Below, piece by piece: positions 25,721-33,162 of a DNA stretch of 64,000 bases. The notes below the pieces were generated by a model. It was given only the letters and a program-made list of their open reading frames with translations. It was not told the DNA's origin and ran no database searches. This stretch comes from Gordonia hydrophobica NBRC 16057 (GTDB lineage: Bacteria > Actinomycetota > Actinomycetes > Mycobacteriales > Mycobacteriaceae). The stretch lies in the NCBI RefSeq assembly GCF_001592365.1, contig NZ_BCWU01000011.1, forward strand, positions 1-64,000. The letters are read 5' to 3'. Both the position numbers and the translations under genes were made by a program. Position 1 is the first letter of the stretch. Every line of letters begins with the position of its first letter.

Positions 25721-26980
25721 TCACTCGTCGTTCGGCGCTGCGACCAACTCGGCGATCGCCGCACCGACTGCACTGATCGCGCCGGTGTCGCGGGTCGCAC
25801 TCGCCACGATGAAGGTGCCGTCGATCAGCGCGTGGATGGCTGCGCTCAACTCGGCGACGGTCAGATCGTCTCGGACGTCGCCGCGTTCCTGTCCCGCCGT
25901 GAGGACGGCTTCCAGACGCACACGCCACTGAGCGACCAGCTCGGCGATCTTCACCCGCAGAGGCTCGGACGTGGTGGCCACCTCGGTCGCCAGCTTCCCG
26001 GCGAGATCACTGTTGCGGTAATCCGAGTCGACGAAGATCTGAGACATCTCAGTGAAATATCCGTAGATCATCTCGGGCGTCGAGCGCCCGTCGTCATCGG
26101 ACCACGCGAGCAAACGGGCGTCCTGGAATCCGCCGTACGCGTCGAGCACACCGACGGCGAACGCCTCCTTCGACCCGAAGTGGTGGTAGAACGAGCCTTT
26201 CGGCACCTGCGCTGCTGCCAGGATCCGGTCGACGGTGGTGCCGTGGTAGCCGAACTCGAAGAACGACTCAATGCCGGTCAGCAGGAGGCGCTCGCGGTGC
26301 GCCATCTCAGTCTGCGTGGGATCGGTGCGCTTGCGACTCGACGAGCGGCGGCGGGGATGCCACTGGCGTTGCTCGACGGTCGAAGCGTGCTCCAGGTAGA
26401 CCAGGAGGACACGCGTGGTCGCATCGAGATACTCCTGCTCCCGCAAGACCAGAGCGGCGACGAACGCTCCCTCGATCAAGGCCAGAAAGACGTCGGCGAG
26501 CGTGCCCGCAGGCAGATCGTCGCGCAGCTCGCCTCGCTCCTGGCCGAGGGCGATCAGTCGGGCGATCTGCGAGCGCCATTCACGCAGGCTGGTCGAGATC
26601 CGCGCTCGATAGTCCTCCGAGCTCGGCCCGAGTTCGGAGGACAGTTTTCCGAGCAGGCACGGTCGCTGCCAGCCGGACGCGACGAATCGCTCGACGAGCT
26701 CCCGGTGATAACCCTCGATCCGCTGTGGGACGGTGAGATCGTCACGTCCGGACCAGGTGTCGAGGGCCCGCTGCTGGTAGGCGTCGTAGCGATCGAGGAC
26801 GGCGAACCCGAACGCCTGCTTGGCGCCGAAGTGGTGGTAGAACGACCCTTTGGGCACCTCGGCGTCGGACAGAATCGAGTCGACGGTCGTCGCGTGATAT
26901 CCGTTGACATAGAACAGATCCCAGCCCGAACGCAACAGGCGATCCTTGTGCGACAGCTTTGTCGTTGCGGTTTTCGCCAC
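25721..26980 (-). CDS. Tandem double TetR regulator (two complete TetR modules in one chain)
   Basis: A 419-aa protein, about twice the normal TetR length. Module 1 (residues about 1-195) has HTH GYHATTVDSILSDAEVPKGS then FYHHFGAKQAF; module 2 (about 225-419) has HTH GYHGTTVDRILAAAQVPKGS then FYHHFGSKEAF. Each is followed by a helical ligand domain containing an RG.LRDDL or RGDVRDDL element. A basic linker (HPRRRSSSRKRTD) joins them. The two recognition helices are almost identical, so the chain should act as an intramolecular pseudo-dimer. GTG start at 26980 is preceded by GAGGAGG. A TAGAC-N6-GTCTA site 71 bases upstream implies autoregulation, and matching sites lie in the FadE/crotonase promoter region. 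Confidence 0.92.
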   Translation of the reverse strand: MAKTATTKLSHKDRLLRSGWDLFYVNGYHATTVDSILSDAEVPKGSFYHHFGAKQAFGFAVLDRYDAYQQRALDTWSGRDDLTVPQRIEGYHRELVERFVASGWQRPCLLGKLSSELGPSSEDYRARISTSLREWRSQIARLIALGQERGELRDDLPAGTLADVFLALIEGAFVAALVLREQEYLDATTRVLLVYLEHASTVEQRQWHPRRRSSSRKRTDPTQTEMAHRERLLLTGIESFFEFGYHGTTVDRILAAAQVPKGSFYHHFGSKEAFAVGVLDAYGGFQDARLLAWSDDDGRSTPEMIYGYFTEMSQIFVDSDYRNSDLAGKLATEVATTSEPLRVKIAELVAQWRVRLEAVLTAGQERGDVRDDLTVAELSAAIHALIDGTFIVASATRDTGAISAVGAAIAELVAAPNDE

Positions 26981-27050
26981 CTGTCCTCCTCGAGAAGATC
27001 GACCGTCGACGCTCCGCTTCCCGCGGTGGGAAGAAGCCGACGACGCGCGC

Positions 27051-27066
27051 TAGACCATCCAGTCTA
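27051..27066. promoter_or_regulatory. TAGAC-N6-GTCTA operator, copy 3
   Basis: TAGACCATCCAGTCTA, arms identical to the two copies at 21180-21268. It lies 71 bases upstream of the double-TetR gene. Confidence 0.65.
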
Positions 27067-27094
27067 CCGCGTGTCGGCCGAGGCGACGCAATCG

Positions 27095-27215
27095 ATCCTG
27101 CCGGTGCGGTGAGGCTTCGATCATGTCGGCAGCGATGTCCTGGAGGAACTGCGCGATCGCGCCGAGCCTGACTCGCATCCCGCGGTCGATGTCGTCGCCG
27201 CGCATCCCGGTAGAT
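27095..27215 (-). pseudogene. Remnant of an acyl-ACP thioesterase-like gene
   Basis: On the minus strand one frame reads GDDIDRGMRVRLGAIAQFL followed by QDIAADM, which matches the N-terminal hot-dog segment of FatA-type thioesterases (pattern GDIDPDMRLRLDG..RYLQD). No start codon context and no continuing homology; the frame ends in DWMV-stop at the double-TetR operator. A short decayed fragment. Confidence 0.4.
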
Positions 27216-27270
27216 GCGCTGGTACGGATTCTGCGACGACGGGCACGGTGCGACCTCGGGCATCAGCGGA

Positions 27271-27435
27271 TCATCGTCCCGCGAGAGCGCTGCTGATCAT
27301 CTGACGTTGGATCTCACTCGTTCCCTCCTCGATGGTGAAGGTCTTGGCGTCACGCGCCCACCGCTCCACCGGATAGTCACGGGTGTAGCCGTTTCCGCCG
27401 AGGATCAGGATGGCGCGCTTGGACGCAACGAGTTA
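27271..27435 (-). pseudogene. C-terminal remnant of an acyl-CoA dehydrogenase
   Basis: The minus strand reads [20 protein letters not shown] followed by [30 protein letters not shown] then stop, which is the C-terminal flavin/substrate end of FadE proteins. A TAA codon occurs in frame immediately before LVASKRA, and nothing upstream continues the domain. About 50 residues of a roughly 390-residue protein survive. Confidence 0.72.
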
Positions 27436-27589
27436 CACGACGGGTCAACGTGGCCGCGTGGGTCGGCGGGCATCGCGGCTATTCACCGCGCGGAACACGT
27501 TCGACTGCCGGATCGGCCACGGCCACGGTGTCAGCGCAGACGTGCGGCTCGGAACTCGTGGTGGTGAGTGCCGGGGCGCCGGTCTGCCG

Positions 27590-27835
27590 TCGTGCTCACC
27601 GCCACCAGCGATCCCGAACAACTCGGCGCTCCTCCTCGACGGCGTGACCGACACTGTCGAGGTCGCCCGCCCGCGTCTACATCGATCGCGGCCCGAGGTG
27701 CTGGACTACCTGATTGCGCACGCGCACCAGGATCTCGAGCTGGTCAAGGATTGCTCCGACTACTACCCGGCGGGCGGCTCGGCGGCCGCTCGGTGGAGCC
27801 GCGGCCGTTCAATGTGGACGCTTCCCACGGTCACG
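27590..27835 (+). pseudogene. Frameshifted remnant of a KstD-like FAD dehydrogenase
   Basis: In successive plus-strand frames the sequence reads IPNNSALLLDGVTDTVEVAR, then RPEVLDYLIAHAHQDLELVK with DCSDYYPAGG, then (shifted) GGRSVEPRPFN. This order matches 3-ketosteroid delta1-dehydrogenase-type FAD proteins (IPNN...DGV.DT...; pEvl.y....; SDYYPE.PGG...GRS.EP.PF). At least one frameshift and loss of both ends make it non-functional. The 890-base stretch 26981-27868 therefore holds only an operator and three remnants. Confidence 0.65.
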
Positions 27836-27868
27836 GGGCAGCTCTTCAAAACCCACCCTCTGACCTGC

Positions 27869-27956
27869 TGGCGGAAGCGGAGGGATTTGAACCCCCGGTG
27901 GTTTTACCCACGCTCGCTTTCAAGGCGAGTGCATTCGGCCGCTCTGCCACGCTTCC
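27869..27956 (-). tRNA. tRNA-Ser (anticodon TGA)
   Basis: The minus strand begins GGAAGCGTGGCAGAGCGGCC and ends GGTTCAAATCCC then TCCGCTTCCGCCA. The acceptor stem GGAAGCG/CGCTTCC and anticodon stem CTCGC/GCGAG enclose the loop CTTGAAA, giving anticodon TGA (27920-27922 on the plus strand as TCA). A long variable arm is present, as required for serine tRNAs, and CCA is encoded. Reads UCN serine codons. Confidence 0.95.
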
Positions 27957-28035
27957 CTGGCGACCAACGTTAGCGCATCAGCTCGACCGCACCGCTCCCC
28001 TGCCCTCCGAAGTGATTCCTGGAAGACTGGACGAC

Positions 28036-29001
28036 ATGCGTGCTGTGGACGGCTCCGAGCCGATCGTCGTCTCCGATGTTCCCGAACCGACCGCCGGGCC
28101 GGGTGAGGTGATCATCGACGTCGCGGCCGCAGGCGTGAATCGCGCCGACCTCCTGCAGCGTGCGGGCAACTACCCACCTCCTCCGGGTGCGTCGAACATC
28201 CTCGGGCTGGAGGTCTCCGGCACAGTCAGCGCTCTGGGTGCCGGCGTCACCGGTTGGGAGATCGGCGACGAGGTCTGCGCACTGCTCGCCGGCGGTGGGT
28301 ACGCGGAGCGGGTCGCTGTGCCGTCGGAGCAGGTGATGCCCGTGCCCCGCGGCGTGGACCTGGTTTCCGCCGCGGCCCTGCCCGAAGTGGCCTGCACAGT
28401 GATGTCGAACGTCGTCATGACCGGACGTCTGGCACCTGGCGAGCTGTTTCTCGTGCACGGTGGCAGCAGCGGCATCGGCACGCACGCCATCCAGCTGGCA
28501 CGGGCCCTGGGCTGCCGCGTGGCGACGACCGCACGGACCGACGAGAAGCTGGCCCGTGCGAAGGAACTGGGCGCCGACGTCCTCATCAACTACGCGTCCG
28601 ACGACTTCACCGACCGCGTCCGCGAAGAAGGCGGCGCCGACGTCATCCTGGACATCATGGGCGCCAAGTACCTGTCAGCGAACGTCGCCGCCCTGGCGAC
28701 GAACGGCAGACTGGTCATCATCGGTATGCAGGGCGGAGTGAAGGCGGAACTCAACATCGGCGCGTTGATGGCCAAGCGCGCATCGGTGATCGGGACGACG
28801 CTGCGGTCCCGTCCGACCACCGGCGGACCCGACTCGAAGGCCGCCGTCGTCACCGAGACCGTGGCCCGGACGTGGCCGCTGATCGAGTCCGGCGACATCG
28901 TGCCGGTGATCGACTCCACCTTCCCCCTCGCCGACGTCGAGGCCGCGCACGCGCGTCTCACGTCGGGAGACGCGATCGGAAAGGTGCTGCTGACGATCTG
29001 A
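28036..29001 (+). CDS. NADPH:quinone oxidoreductase, zinc-independent MDR family (PIG3/QorA-like)
   Basis: A 321-aa medium-chain reductase. GroES-like N-terminal domain with GVNRADLLQRAGNYPPPPG, then the Rossmann motif VHGGSSGIGTHAIQLA and DVILDIMG. No structural zinc cysteines, as in quinone oxidoreductases. ATG 28036; the longer open frame reads through the tRNA region and is not coding. It reduces quinones or enals with NADPH. Position next to tRNA-Ser and upstream of the aminotransferase-V/Bpa pair follows the Rv3777 neighbourhood of M. tuberculosis. Confidence 0.88.
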   Translation: MRAVDGSEPIVVSDVPEPTAGPGEVIIDVAAAGVNRADLLQRAGNYPPPPGASNILGLEVSGTVSALGAGVTGWEIGDEVCALLAGGGYAERVAVPSEQVMPVPRGVDLVSAAALPEVACTVMSNVVMTGRLAPGELFLVHGGSSGIGTHAIQLARALGCRVATTARTDEKLARAKELGADVLINYASDDFTDRVREEGGADVILDIMGAKYLSANVAALATNGRLVIIGMQGGVKAELNIGALMAKRASVIGTTLRSRPTTGGPDSKAAVVTETVARTWPLIESGDIVPVIDSTFPLADVEAAHARLTSGDAIGKVLLTI

Positions 29002-29030
29002 GTCGGAAGCAGGACCCTGCCCGCGGCGAT

Positions 29031-29076
29031 CTCGATGCGCTTCCTCGCTCCGCTCGGAGGCTCACTCGATCAACAA
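29031..29076. repeat. Candidate dispersed palindromic repeat
   Basis: CTCGAT at both ends enclosing CTTCCTCGCTCCGCTCGGAGG, in the gap between the convergent oxidoreductase and MarR genes. I recall similar 'cttcctcgctccgctcgga' segments scattered in Gordonia/Nocardia-type genomes. It can also act as a weak terminator hairpin (CCTC...GAGG). Only one copy is seen in this window. Confidence 0.35.
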
Positions 29077-29083
29077 GGGGTCG

Positions 29084-29560
29084 CTATCCCTCGTCCTCGG
29101 CGATTCGTTGCCCGAGGGTGCCGAAGAGGCCACAGAGCTGCTCGAACTCGACGGCGCTGAGCCGGTCGATGATCAAACGGCGGACGGCACGATCGCGAGC
29201 TTCGAGGATCGGCGCCACCTCCTGCCGGCCGACGTCGGTGATCCGCACCCACTTCTGGCGGGCGTCCACGTCATCAGAGTCGACGCGCTCGACGAACCCG
29301 CGATCCAAGAAGCGGCTGACCTGTCGGGACACCGTGCTGAGGCCGATCTGGGTGGCCTCGGCCAGGTCGCTGATCCGCATCTGCGCCCCATACGAGAGAA
29401 CTTCGAGGAGTCGCCAATCGGCCGACGACTGGTCGATCTCCCGAAACACCGCGCGGTAGAGCACCCAACCACCACCGACGAACTGCTGCCACAGTTCTCG
29501 CTGGCGATCGTTCAACGCTCCCCCCGGGTCGTCCCGATCACCCACCTCAACGCTCGGCAC
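29084..29560 (-). CDS. MarR-family transcriptional regulator
   Basis: A 158-aa winged-helix protein. Dimer helices at both ends; HTH LAEATQIGLSTVSRQVSRFL and wing DSDDVDARQKWVRITDVGRQ. GTG start at 29560 has a G-rich region upstream (GGAGGGGG); internal starts around residue 17 are possible. It stands alone between the convergent quinone oxidoreductase gene and the aminotransferase-V-like gene. The ligand and regulon are not evident. Confidence 0.87.
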   Translation of the reverse strand: MPSVEVGDRDDPGGALNDRQRELWQQFVGGGWVLYRAVFREIDQSSADWRLLEVLSYGAQMRISDLAEATQIGLSTVSRQVSRFLDRGFVERVDSDDVDARQKWVRITDVGRQEVAPILEARDRAVRRLIIDRLSAVEFEQLCGLFGTLGQRIAEDEG

Positions 29561-29672
29561 TCTCGCGCCCCCTCCACCTCACAAAACATCATGTCTAGGT
29601 GCACAGACAGTAGCCGTCGGCGAGCAGTAAACCGAAACCGGATTCATCCAAACGCGTCCGGCGCACCTGCCG

Positions 29673-30869
29673 TCAGCCGAACGAACCGAGCACCCGCACC
29701 AACTGATCAACCTCGTACGGAGTCGAGTACGACGACAGCCCGACGGTCACGGCACCACCGATCTCATCGACGCCGATCGCTTCCAGGGCTCGGCTCGGGA
29801 TACCGGACAACGCCGCGATTCCGTTGTCACTCAGGCGAGTACAGACGTCGACCGCGGCGACGCCGCGAACCACGAAGCTCACGACGGGCACCCGATGCAC
29901 GTCCGGTCCGACCACGCGGACGGTCGACAGATGAGTCAGCGCGTTGACCAGATAGAAGAGCAGCCGATGAACGTACTCGTAGGTGGCGTCCATCGAGGCC
30001 ACCACCCGCTCCCGGCGGGAGCCGGTCGCCGACGAGTCGAGGCGCGACAGGTACTCGATCGATGCGATCAGCCCGGAGAGCATCGCGCTCGGCATCGGCT
30101 CGCGTTCCAGTCGCGCGGGCCCGGTCGCCGCCGGGTTCATCGACACGCGCGTCAGCGTCGACAGCAGCGCGGGGTCGGCGAACACCATCGCGGCCACCCG
30201 CGGTCCGCCCCATCGCTCGGCACTCACCAGCACCACGTCGGCGCCCAATTCGGCCATCGACAGCGGCACATACGGCGCCGCCGTGGTCGCGTCGACCAAC
30301 AGGTGCGCGCCCGCGGCCCGCGCGTGGCCGGCGATCGGCCCGATATCGGTGATGGCGCCGGTGACCGACGAGGCGAGGGTGACCGCCAACAGCGAGGTGC
30401 GATCGTCGACGACCTCCGCGAACTGCCACGCGGGGAGCGAACCGTCTTCGACGTCGATCTCCGCCCACCGCACCTGCGTTCCATGCCTCGCGGCCCCGGC
30501 GACCGCGGGCAACAGTACGGCCTCGTCGTCGGATCGCGACAGCACCACATTCCGATTCAGCCACGCGTTCACCGGCAGGGCGTCGATCAGCCCCGCCATC
30601 AACGCGGCACGGGACGAACCGAGGACCACGCCTGCGGGGTCTGCGCCGAGCAGATCCGCGACCGCCGACCGCGCGTCGTCGACCGTCGCCGCAGCTGCGC
30701 GGGCCTGCGGACTGTGCGTGCCCGCCACCACCGGAAACGCCCGGAATCCGCGCGACACCGCCGACGCGACCGAGTCGGGAATCTGCATGCCTGCCTGCGG
30801 GTCGAAGTAGATCCAGCCGTCCCCAAGCACTGGGAAGAGCCCCCGCACGGAGGCGATGTCGAACGGCAT
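29673..30869 (-). CDS. Aminotransferase class V/cysteine desulfurase-like protein lacking the PLP lysine (Rv3778c-like)
   Basis: A 398-aa fold-type I protein aligned over its length with the mycobacterial Rv3778c type: MPFDIASVRGLFPVLGDGW, LLVDATTAAPYVP, AVTVGLSSYSTPYEVDQLV. At the position where cysteine desulfurases have the Schiff-base lysine (SGHK.GGP), the sequence is SAERWGGPRVAAMVF, so the lysine is missing. The mycobacterial relative, as I recall it, also lacks it, so this is a conserved subfamily rather than random decay. ATG 30869 is chosen by that alignment. It is divergent from bpa with a 40-base gap. Confidence 0.82.
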   Translation of the reverse strand: MPFDIASVRGLFPVLGDGWIYFDPQAGMQIPDSVASAVSRGFRAFPVVAGTHSPQARAAAATVDDARSAVADLLGADPAGVVLGSSRAALMAGLIDALPVNAWLNRNVVLSRSDDEAVLLPAVAGAARHGTQVRWAEIDVEDGSLPAWQFAEVVDDRTSLLAVTLASSVTGAITDIGPIAGHARAAGAHLLVDATTAAPYVPLSMAELGADVVLVSAERWGGPRVAAMVFADPALLSTLTRVSMNPAATGPARLEREPMPSAMLSGLIASIEYLSRLDSSATGSRRERVVASMDATYEYVHRLLFYLVNALTHLSTVRVVGPDVHRVPVVSFVVRGVAAVDVCTRLSDNGIAALSGIPSRALEAIGVDEIGGAVTVGLSSYSTPYEVDQLVRVLGSFG

Positions 30870-30909
30870 GCGCATAACGATACTGTCCGGGTCAGTGCAC
30901 AATGGTCAC

Positions 30910-31458
30910 ATGCACCCCGCGATGTTCGGCTCGGCCACGCCGGGCGACCCAGGCAATCCGTCCGACCCCGCATTCGGTCAGCCCGCCGACGGTTCGATCA
31001 TTCTGCCGGGCGCTCCGACTGCCGACGGCACGGAACAACAACACGACGTCGCAGGCATGGTGGAGCAGCCCGCCAAGGTGATGCGGATCGGCACCATGAT
31101 CAAGCAGCTCCTGGAAGAAGTGCGTGCGGCACCTCTCGACGATGCCAGCCGGAACCGACTCGCCGAGATCCACCGCACGTCGATCTCCGAGCTGGCCGAC
31201 GGCCTCGCTCCCGAGCTGCGTGAGGAACTGGATCGACTGGCCCTGCCGTTCTCCGACGATGTGACGCCGTCGGACGCCGAACTGCGGATCGCGCAAGCCC
31301 AGCTCGTCGGGTGGCTCGAGGGGCTGTTCCACGGGATTCAGACGGCCCTGTTCGCCCAGCAGATGGCGGCCCGGAACCAGTTGGAGCAGATGCGCCAGGG
31401 CGCGCTGCCTCCGGGAGTTGCACCACACGACGGGCACAGCACCGGTCAGTACCTCTGA
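30910..31458 (+). CDS. bpa: Bacterial proteasome activator Bpa/PafE
   Basis: A 182-aa protein. A disordered N-terminus (residues 1-45) leads to a four-helix core (VMRIGTMIKQLLEEVRAAPL ... LVGWLEGLFHGIQTALFAQQ) and ends with GQYL, the C-terminal motif that docks Bpa rings to the 20S proteasome alpha-ring. Family role: an ATP-independent, Pup-independent activator feeding partly unfolded proteins to the proteasome. ATG 30910; GTG 30895 would add five residues. It is followed after 22 bases by wzm, the same order as Rv3780-Rv3781/3783, although a separate leaderless promoter for wzm is visible. Confidence 0.9.
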   Translation: MHPAMFGSATPGDPGNPSDPAFGQPADGSIILPGAPTADGTEQQHDVAGMVEQPAKVMRIGTMIKQLLEEVRAAPLDDASRNRLAEIHRTSISELADGLAPELREELDRLALPFSDDVTPSDAELRIAQAQLVGWLEGLFHGIQTALFAQQMAARNQLEQMRQGALPPGVAPHDGHSTGQYL

Positions 31459-31466
31459 TCCACTTG

Positions 31467-31472
31467 TATGCT
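31467..31472 (+). promoter_or_regulatory. -10 element for leaderless wzm transcript
   Basis: TATGCT, 8 bases before the GTG at 31481. No Shine-Dalgarno precedes that GTG, so transcription probably starts at or next to the start codon. Confidence 0.5.
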
Positions 31473-31480
31473 GTGGCGTT

Positions 31481-32344
31481 GTGTCAGCCGTAGTCAATGA
31501 CGGCGGAATCCCGCCGGCGCCCCCAGTCTCGGACTCGAAGACCTTCGCTCGAGGCTTCCAAGACCTCGCCGACGGGTTCCGCAATCGCGAACTGTGGTTG
31601 CACCTCGGGTGGACCGACATCAAACAGCGCTACAAGCGCTCGGTCCTCGGGCCGCTGTGGATCACCATCGCCACCGGCGTCACCGCCGTCGCGATGGGCA
31701 TTCTGTACGGCGCGCTGTTCCACATGGACATCGAGTACTTCCTGCCGTACGTGACGCTGGGCTTCATCTTCTGGGGCTTCATCGAGACGACGATCCTCGA
31801 CGGCTCCGTGGTGTTCTCCACCAACGAGGGACTGATCAAACAGTTGCCCGCACCGGTGAGCATCCACGTGTACCGGAACGTCTGGCGCAGCCTGATCATC
31901 TTCGCGCACAACGTGGTGATCTACGTGATCATCTACGCGGTCTTCCGGCCGTCTCTGGACTGGTCCGTGATCCTCGTGATCCCGGCGATGGGCCTCTACA
32001 TCCTGAACGCGGTGTGGGTGACGATCGTCTTCGGCATCATGTCGACCCGATTCCGCGACATCGGACAGCTGCTGTCCACCATGATCCGCCTGGTGTTCTT
32101 CATGACGCCGATCATCTGGTCCGCGAAGTCGCTCACCAACGTCAGCGGCGGCATCTCCGACCGAGCCAAACTGGCGCAGCTGAACCCGATGTACCACTAC
32201 TTGGAGATCGCTCGCGCACCGCTCATGGGCGAACCCGTCGCGCTGCACCACTGGATCGTCGTGATCGGCTGCACGCTGCTCGGCTGGATCGCCGCGCTGC
32301 TGGTGATGCGCAACTTCCGCTCGCGCGTGCCGTACTGGGTCTGA
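31481..32344 (+). CDS. wzm: Galactan (LPS-type) ABC exporter permease, Wzm
   Basis: A 287-aa ABC-2 permease with about six transmembrane segments. WTDIKQRYKRSVLGPLWITI is the classic N-terminal motif of polysaccharide export permeases, and FFMTPIIW lies in helix 5. With the adjacent ATPase it moves the lipid-linked galactan precursor across the plasma membrane for arabinogalactan synthesis (ortholog of Rv3783). GTG 31481 chosen because TATGCT lies just upstream and there is no ribosome binding site. Stop is 8 bases before the wzt ATG. Confidence 0.9.
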   Translation: MSAVVNDGGIPPAPPVSDSKTFARGFQDLADGFRNRELWLHLGWTDIKQRYKRSVLGPLWITIATGVTAVAMGILYGALFHMDIEYFLPYVTLGFIFWGFIETTILDGSVVFSTNEGLIKQLPAPVSIHVYRNVWRSLIIFAHNVVIYVIIYAVFRPSLDWSVILVIPAMGLYILNAVWVTIVFGIMSTRFRDIGQLLSTMIRLVFFMTPIIWSAKSLTNVSGGISDRAKLAQLNPMYHYLEIARAPLMGEPVALHHWIVVIGCTLLGWIAALLVMRNFRSRVPYWV

Positions 32345-32352
32345 GGGAGAAC

Positions 32353-33162
32353 ATGACCAAATCAACCGACATCCGCGTCGACACGTGGGACGCGGGAATC
32401 GACTTCCCGATCTTCGACGCCAAGACCCGTTCCCTGAAGAAGGCCGTCCTCGGCGCGGCAGGCGGCGTGATCGGCGCCAACAACTCCAAGACCGTCGTCG
32501 TCGAGGCTCTGCGCGACATCAACCTGCACCTGGAACACGGCGCGCGTGTCGGACTCGTCGGTCACAACGGTGCAGGCAAGTCGACGCTGCTCCGTCTGCT
32601 CGCAGGCATCTACGAGCCGACACAGGGTGCCTGCCGCGTGCAGGGCCGCGTCGCGCCGGTCTTCGATCTCGGCGTCGGCATGGACCCGGAGATCTCCGGA
32701 TACGAGAACATCGTCATCCGCGGCATGTTCCTCGGCATGAGCAAGCGCGAGATGCTCAAGAAGACCGATGAGATCGCCGAATTCTCCGAGCTGGGCGACT
32801 ACCTCAACATGCCGCTGCGCACCTATTCGACGGGTATGCGCGTGCGGTTGGCGCTCGGCGTGGTGACATCGATCGATCCTGAGATCCTCATCCTCGACGA
32901 GGGCATCGGCGCCGTCGACGCCGAGTTCATGAAGAAGGCGCGCACCCGTCTGCAGGCGTTGGTGGAGCGCTCCGGAATCCTGGTGTTCGCCAGCCACTCC
33001 AACGAGTTCCTCGCGCAACTGTGCGACCGCGCCCTGTGGATCGATCACGGCAAGGTGCGGATGGACGGGGGCATCGAGGAAGTGGTCGGCGCGTATGAGG
33101 GCCCCGAGGCCGCACGGAGCGTCCGCAAGGTGCTCGCCGACCTCGAGGCGGACAAGGCGTGA
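32353..33162 (+). CDS. wzt: Galactan ABC exporter ATPase, Wzt
   Basis: A 269-aa ABC ATPase: Walker A GHNGAGKST, the polysaccharide-export-type signature YSTGMRVRLALGV in place of LSGGQ, Walker B ILILDEGIGAVD and H-loop FASHS. N-terminal segment (FPIFDAKTRSLKK) is typical of O-antigen/teichoic exporters. ATG 32353 is preceded by GAGGGAGA. Partner of Wzm. The stop overlaps the GTG of glfT1 by 4 bases, coupling exporter and galactosyltransferase production. Confidence 0.92.
   Translation: MTKSTDIRVDTWDAGIDFPIFDAKTRSLKKAVLGAAGGVIGANNSKTVVVEALRDINLHLEHGARVGLVGHNGAGKSTLLRLLAGIYEPTQGACRVQGRVAPVFDLGVGMDPEISGYENIVIRGMFLGMSKREMLKKTDEIAEFSELGDYLNMPLRTYSTGMRVRLALGVVTSIDPEILILDEGIGAVDAEFMKKARTRLQALVERSGILVFASHSNEFLAQLCDRALWIDHGKVRMDGGIEEVVGAYEGPEAARSVRKVLADLEADKA

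Noticed and set aside
27568-28035. Upstream extension of the quinone oxidoreductase gene
   Set aside because: The open frame crosses the tRNA-Ser gene and the KstD remnant; the protein family starts at MRAVDGSE.
31594-32352. Possible long N-terminal extension of Wzt reading through wzm
   Set aside because: Wzt similarity begins at MTKSTDIRVDTW with a ribosome binding site at 32341-32350; the upstream frame is antiphase to wzm.
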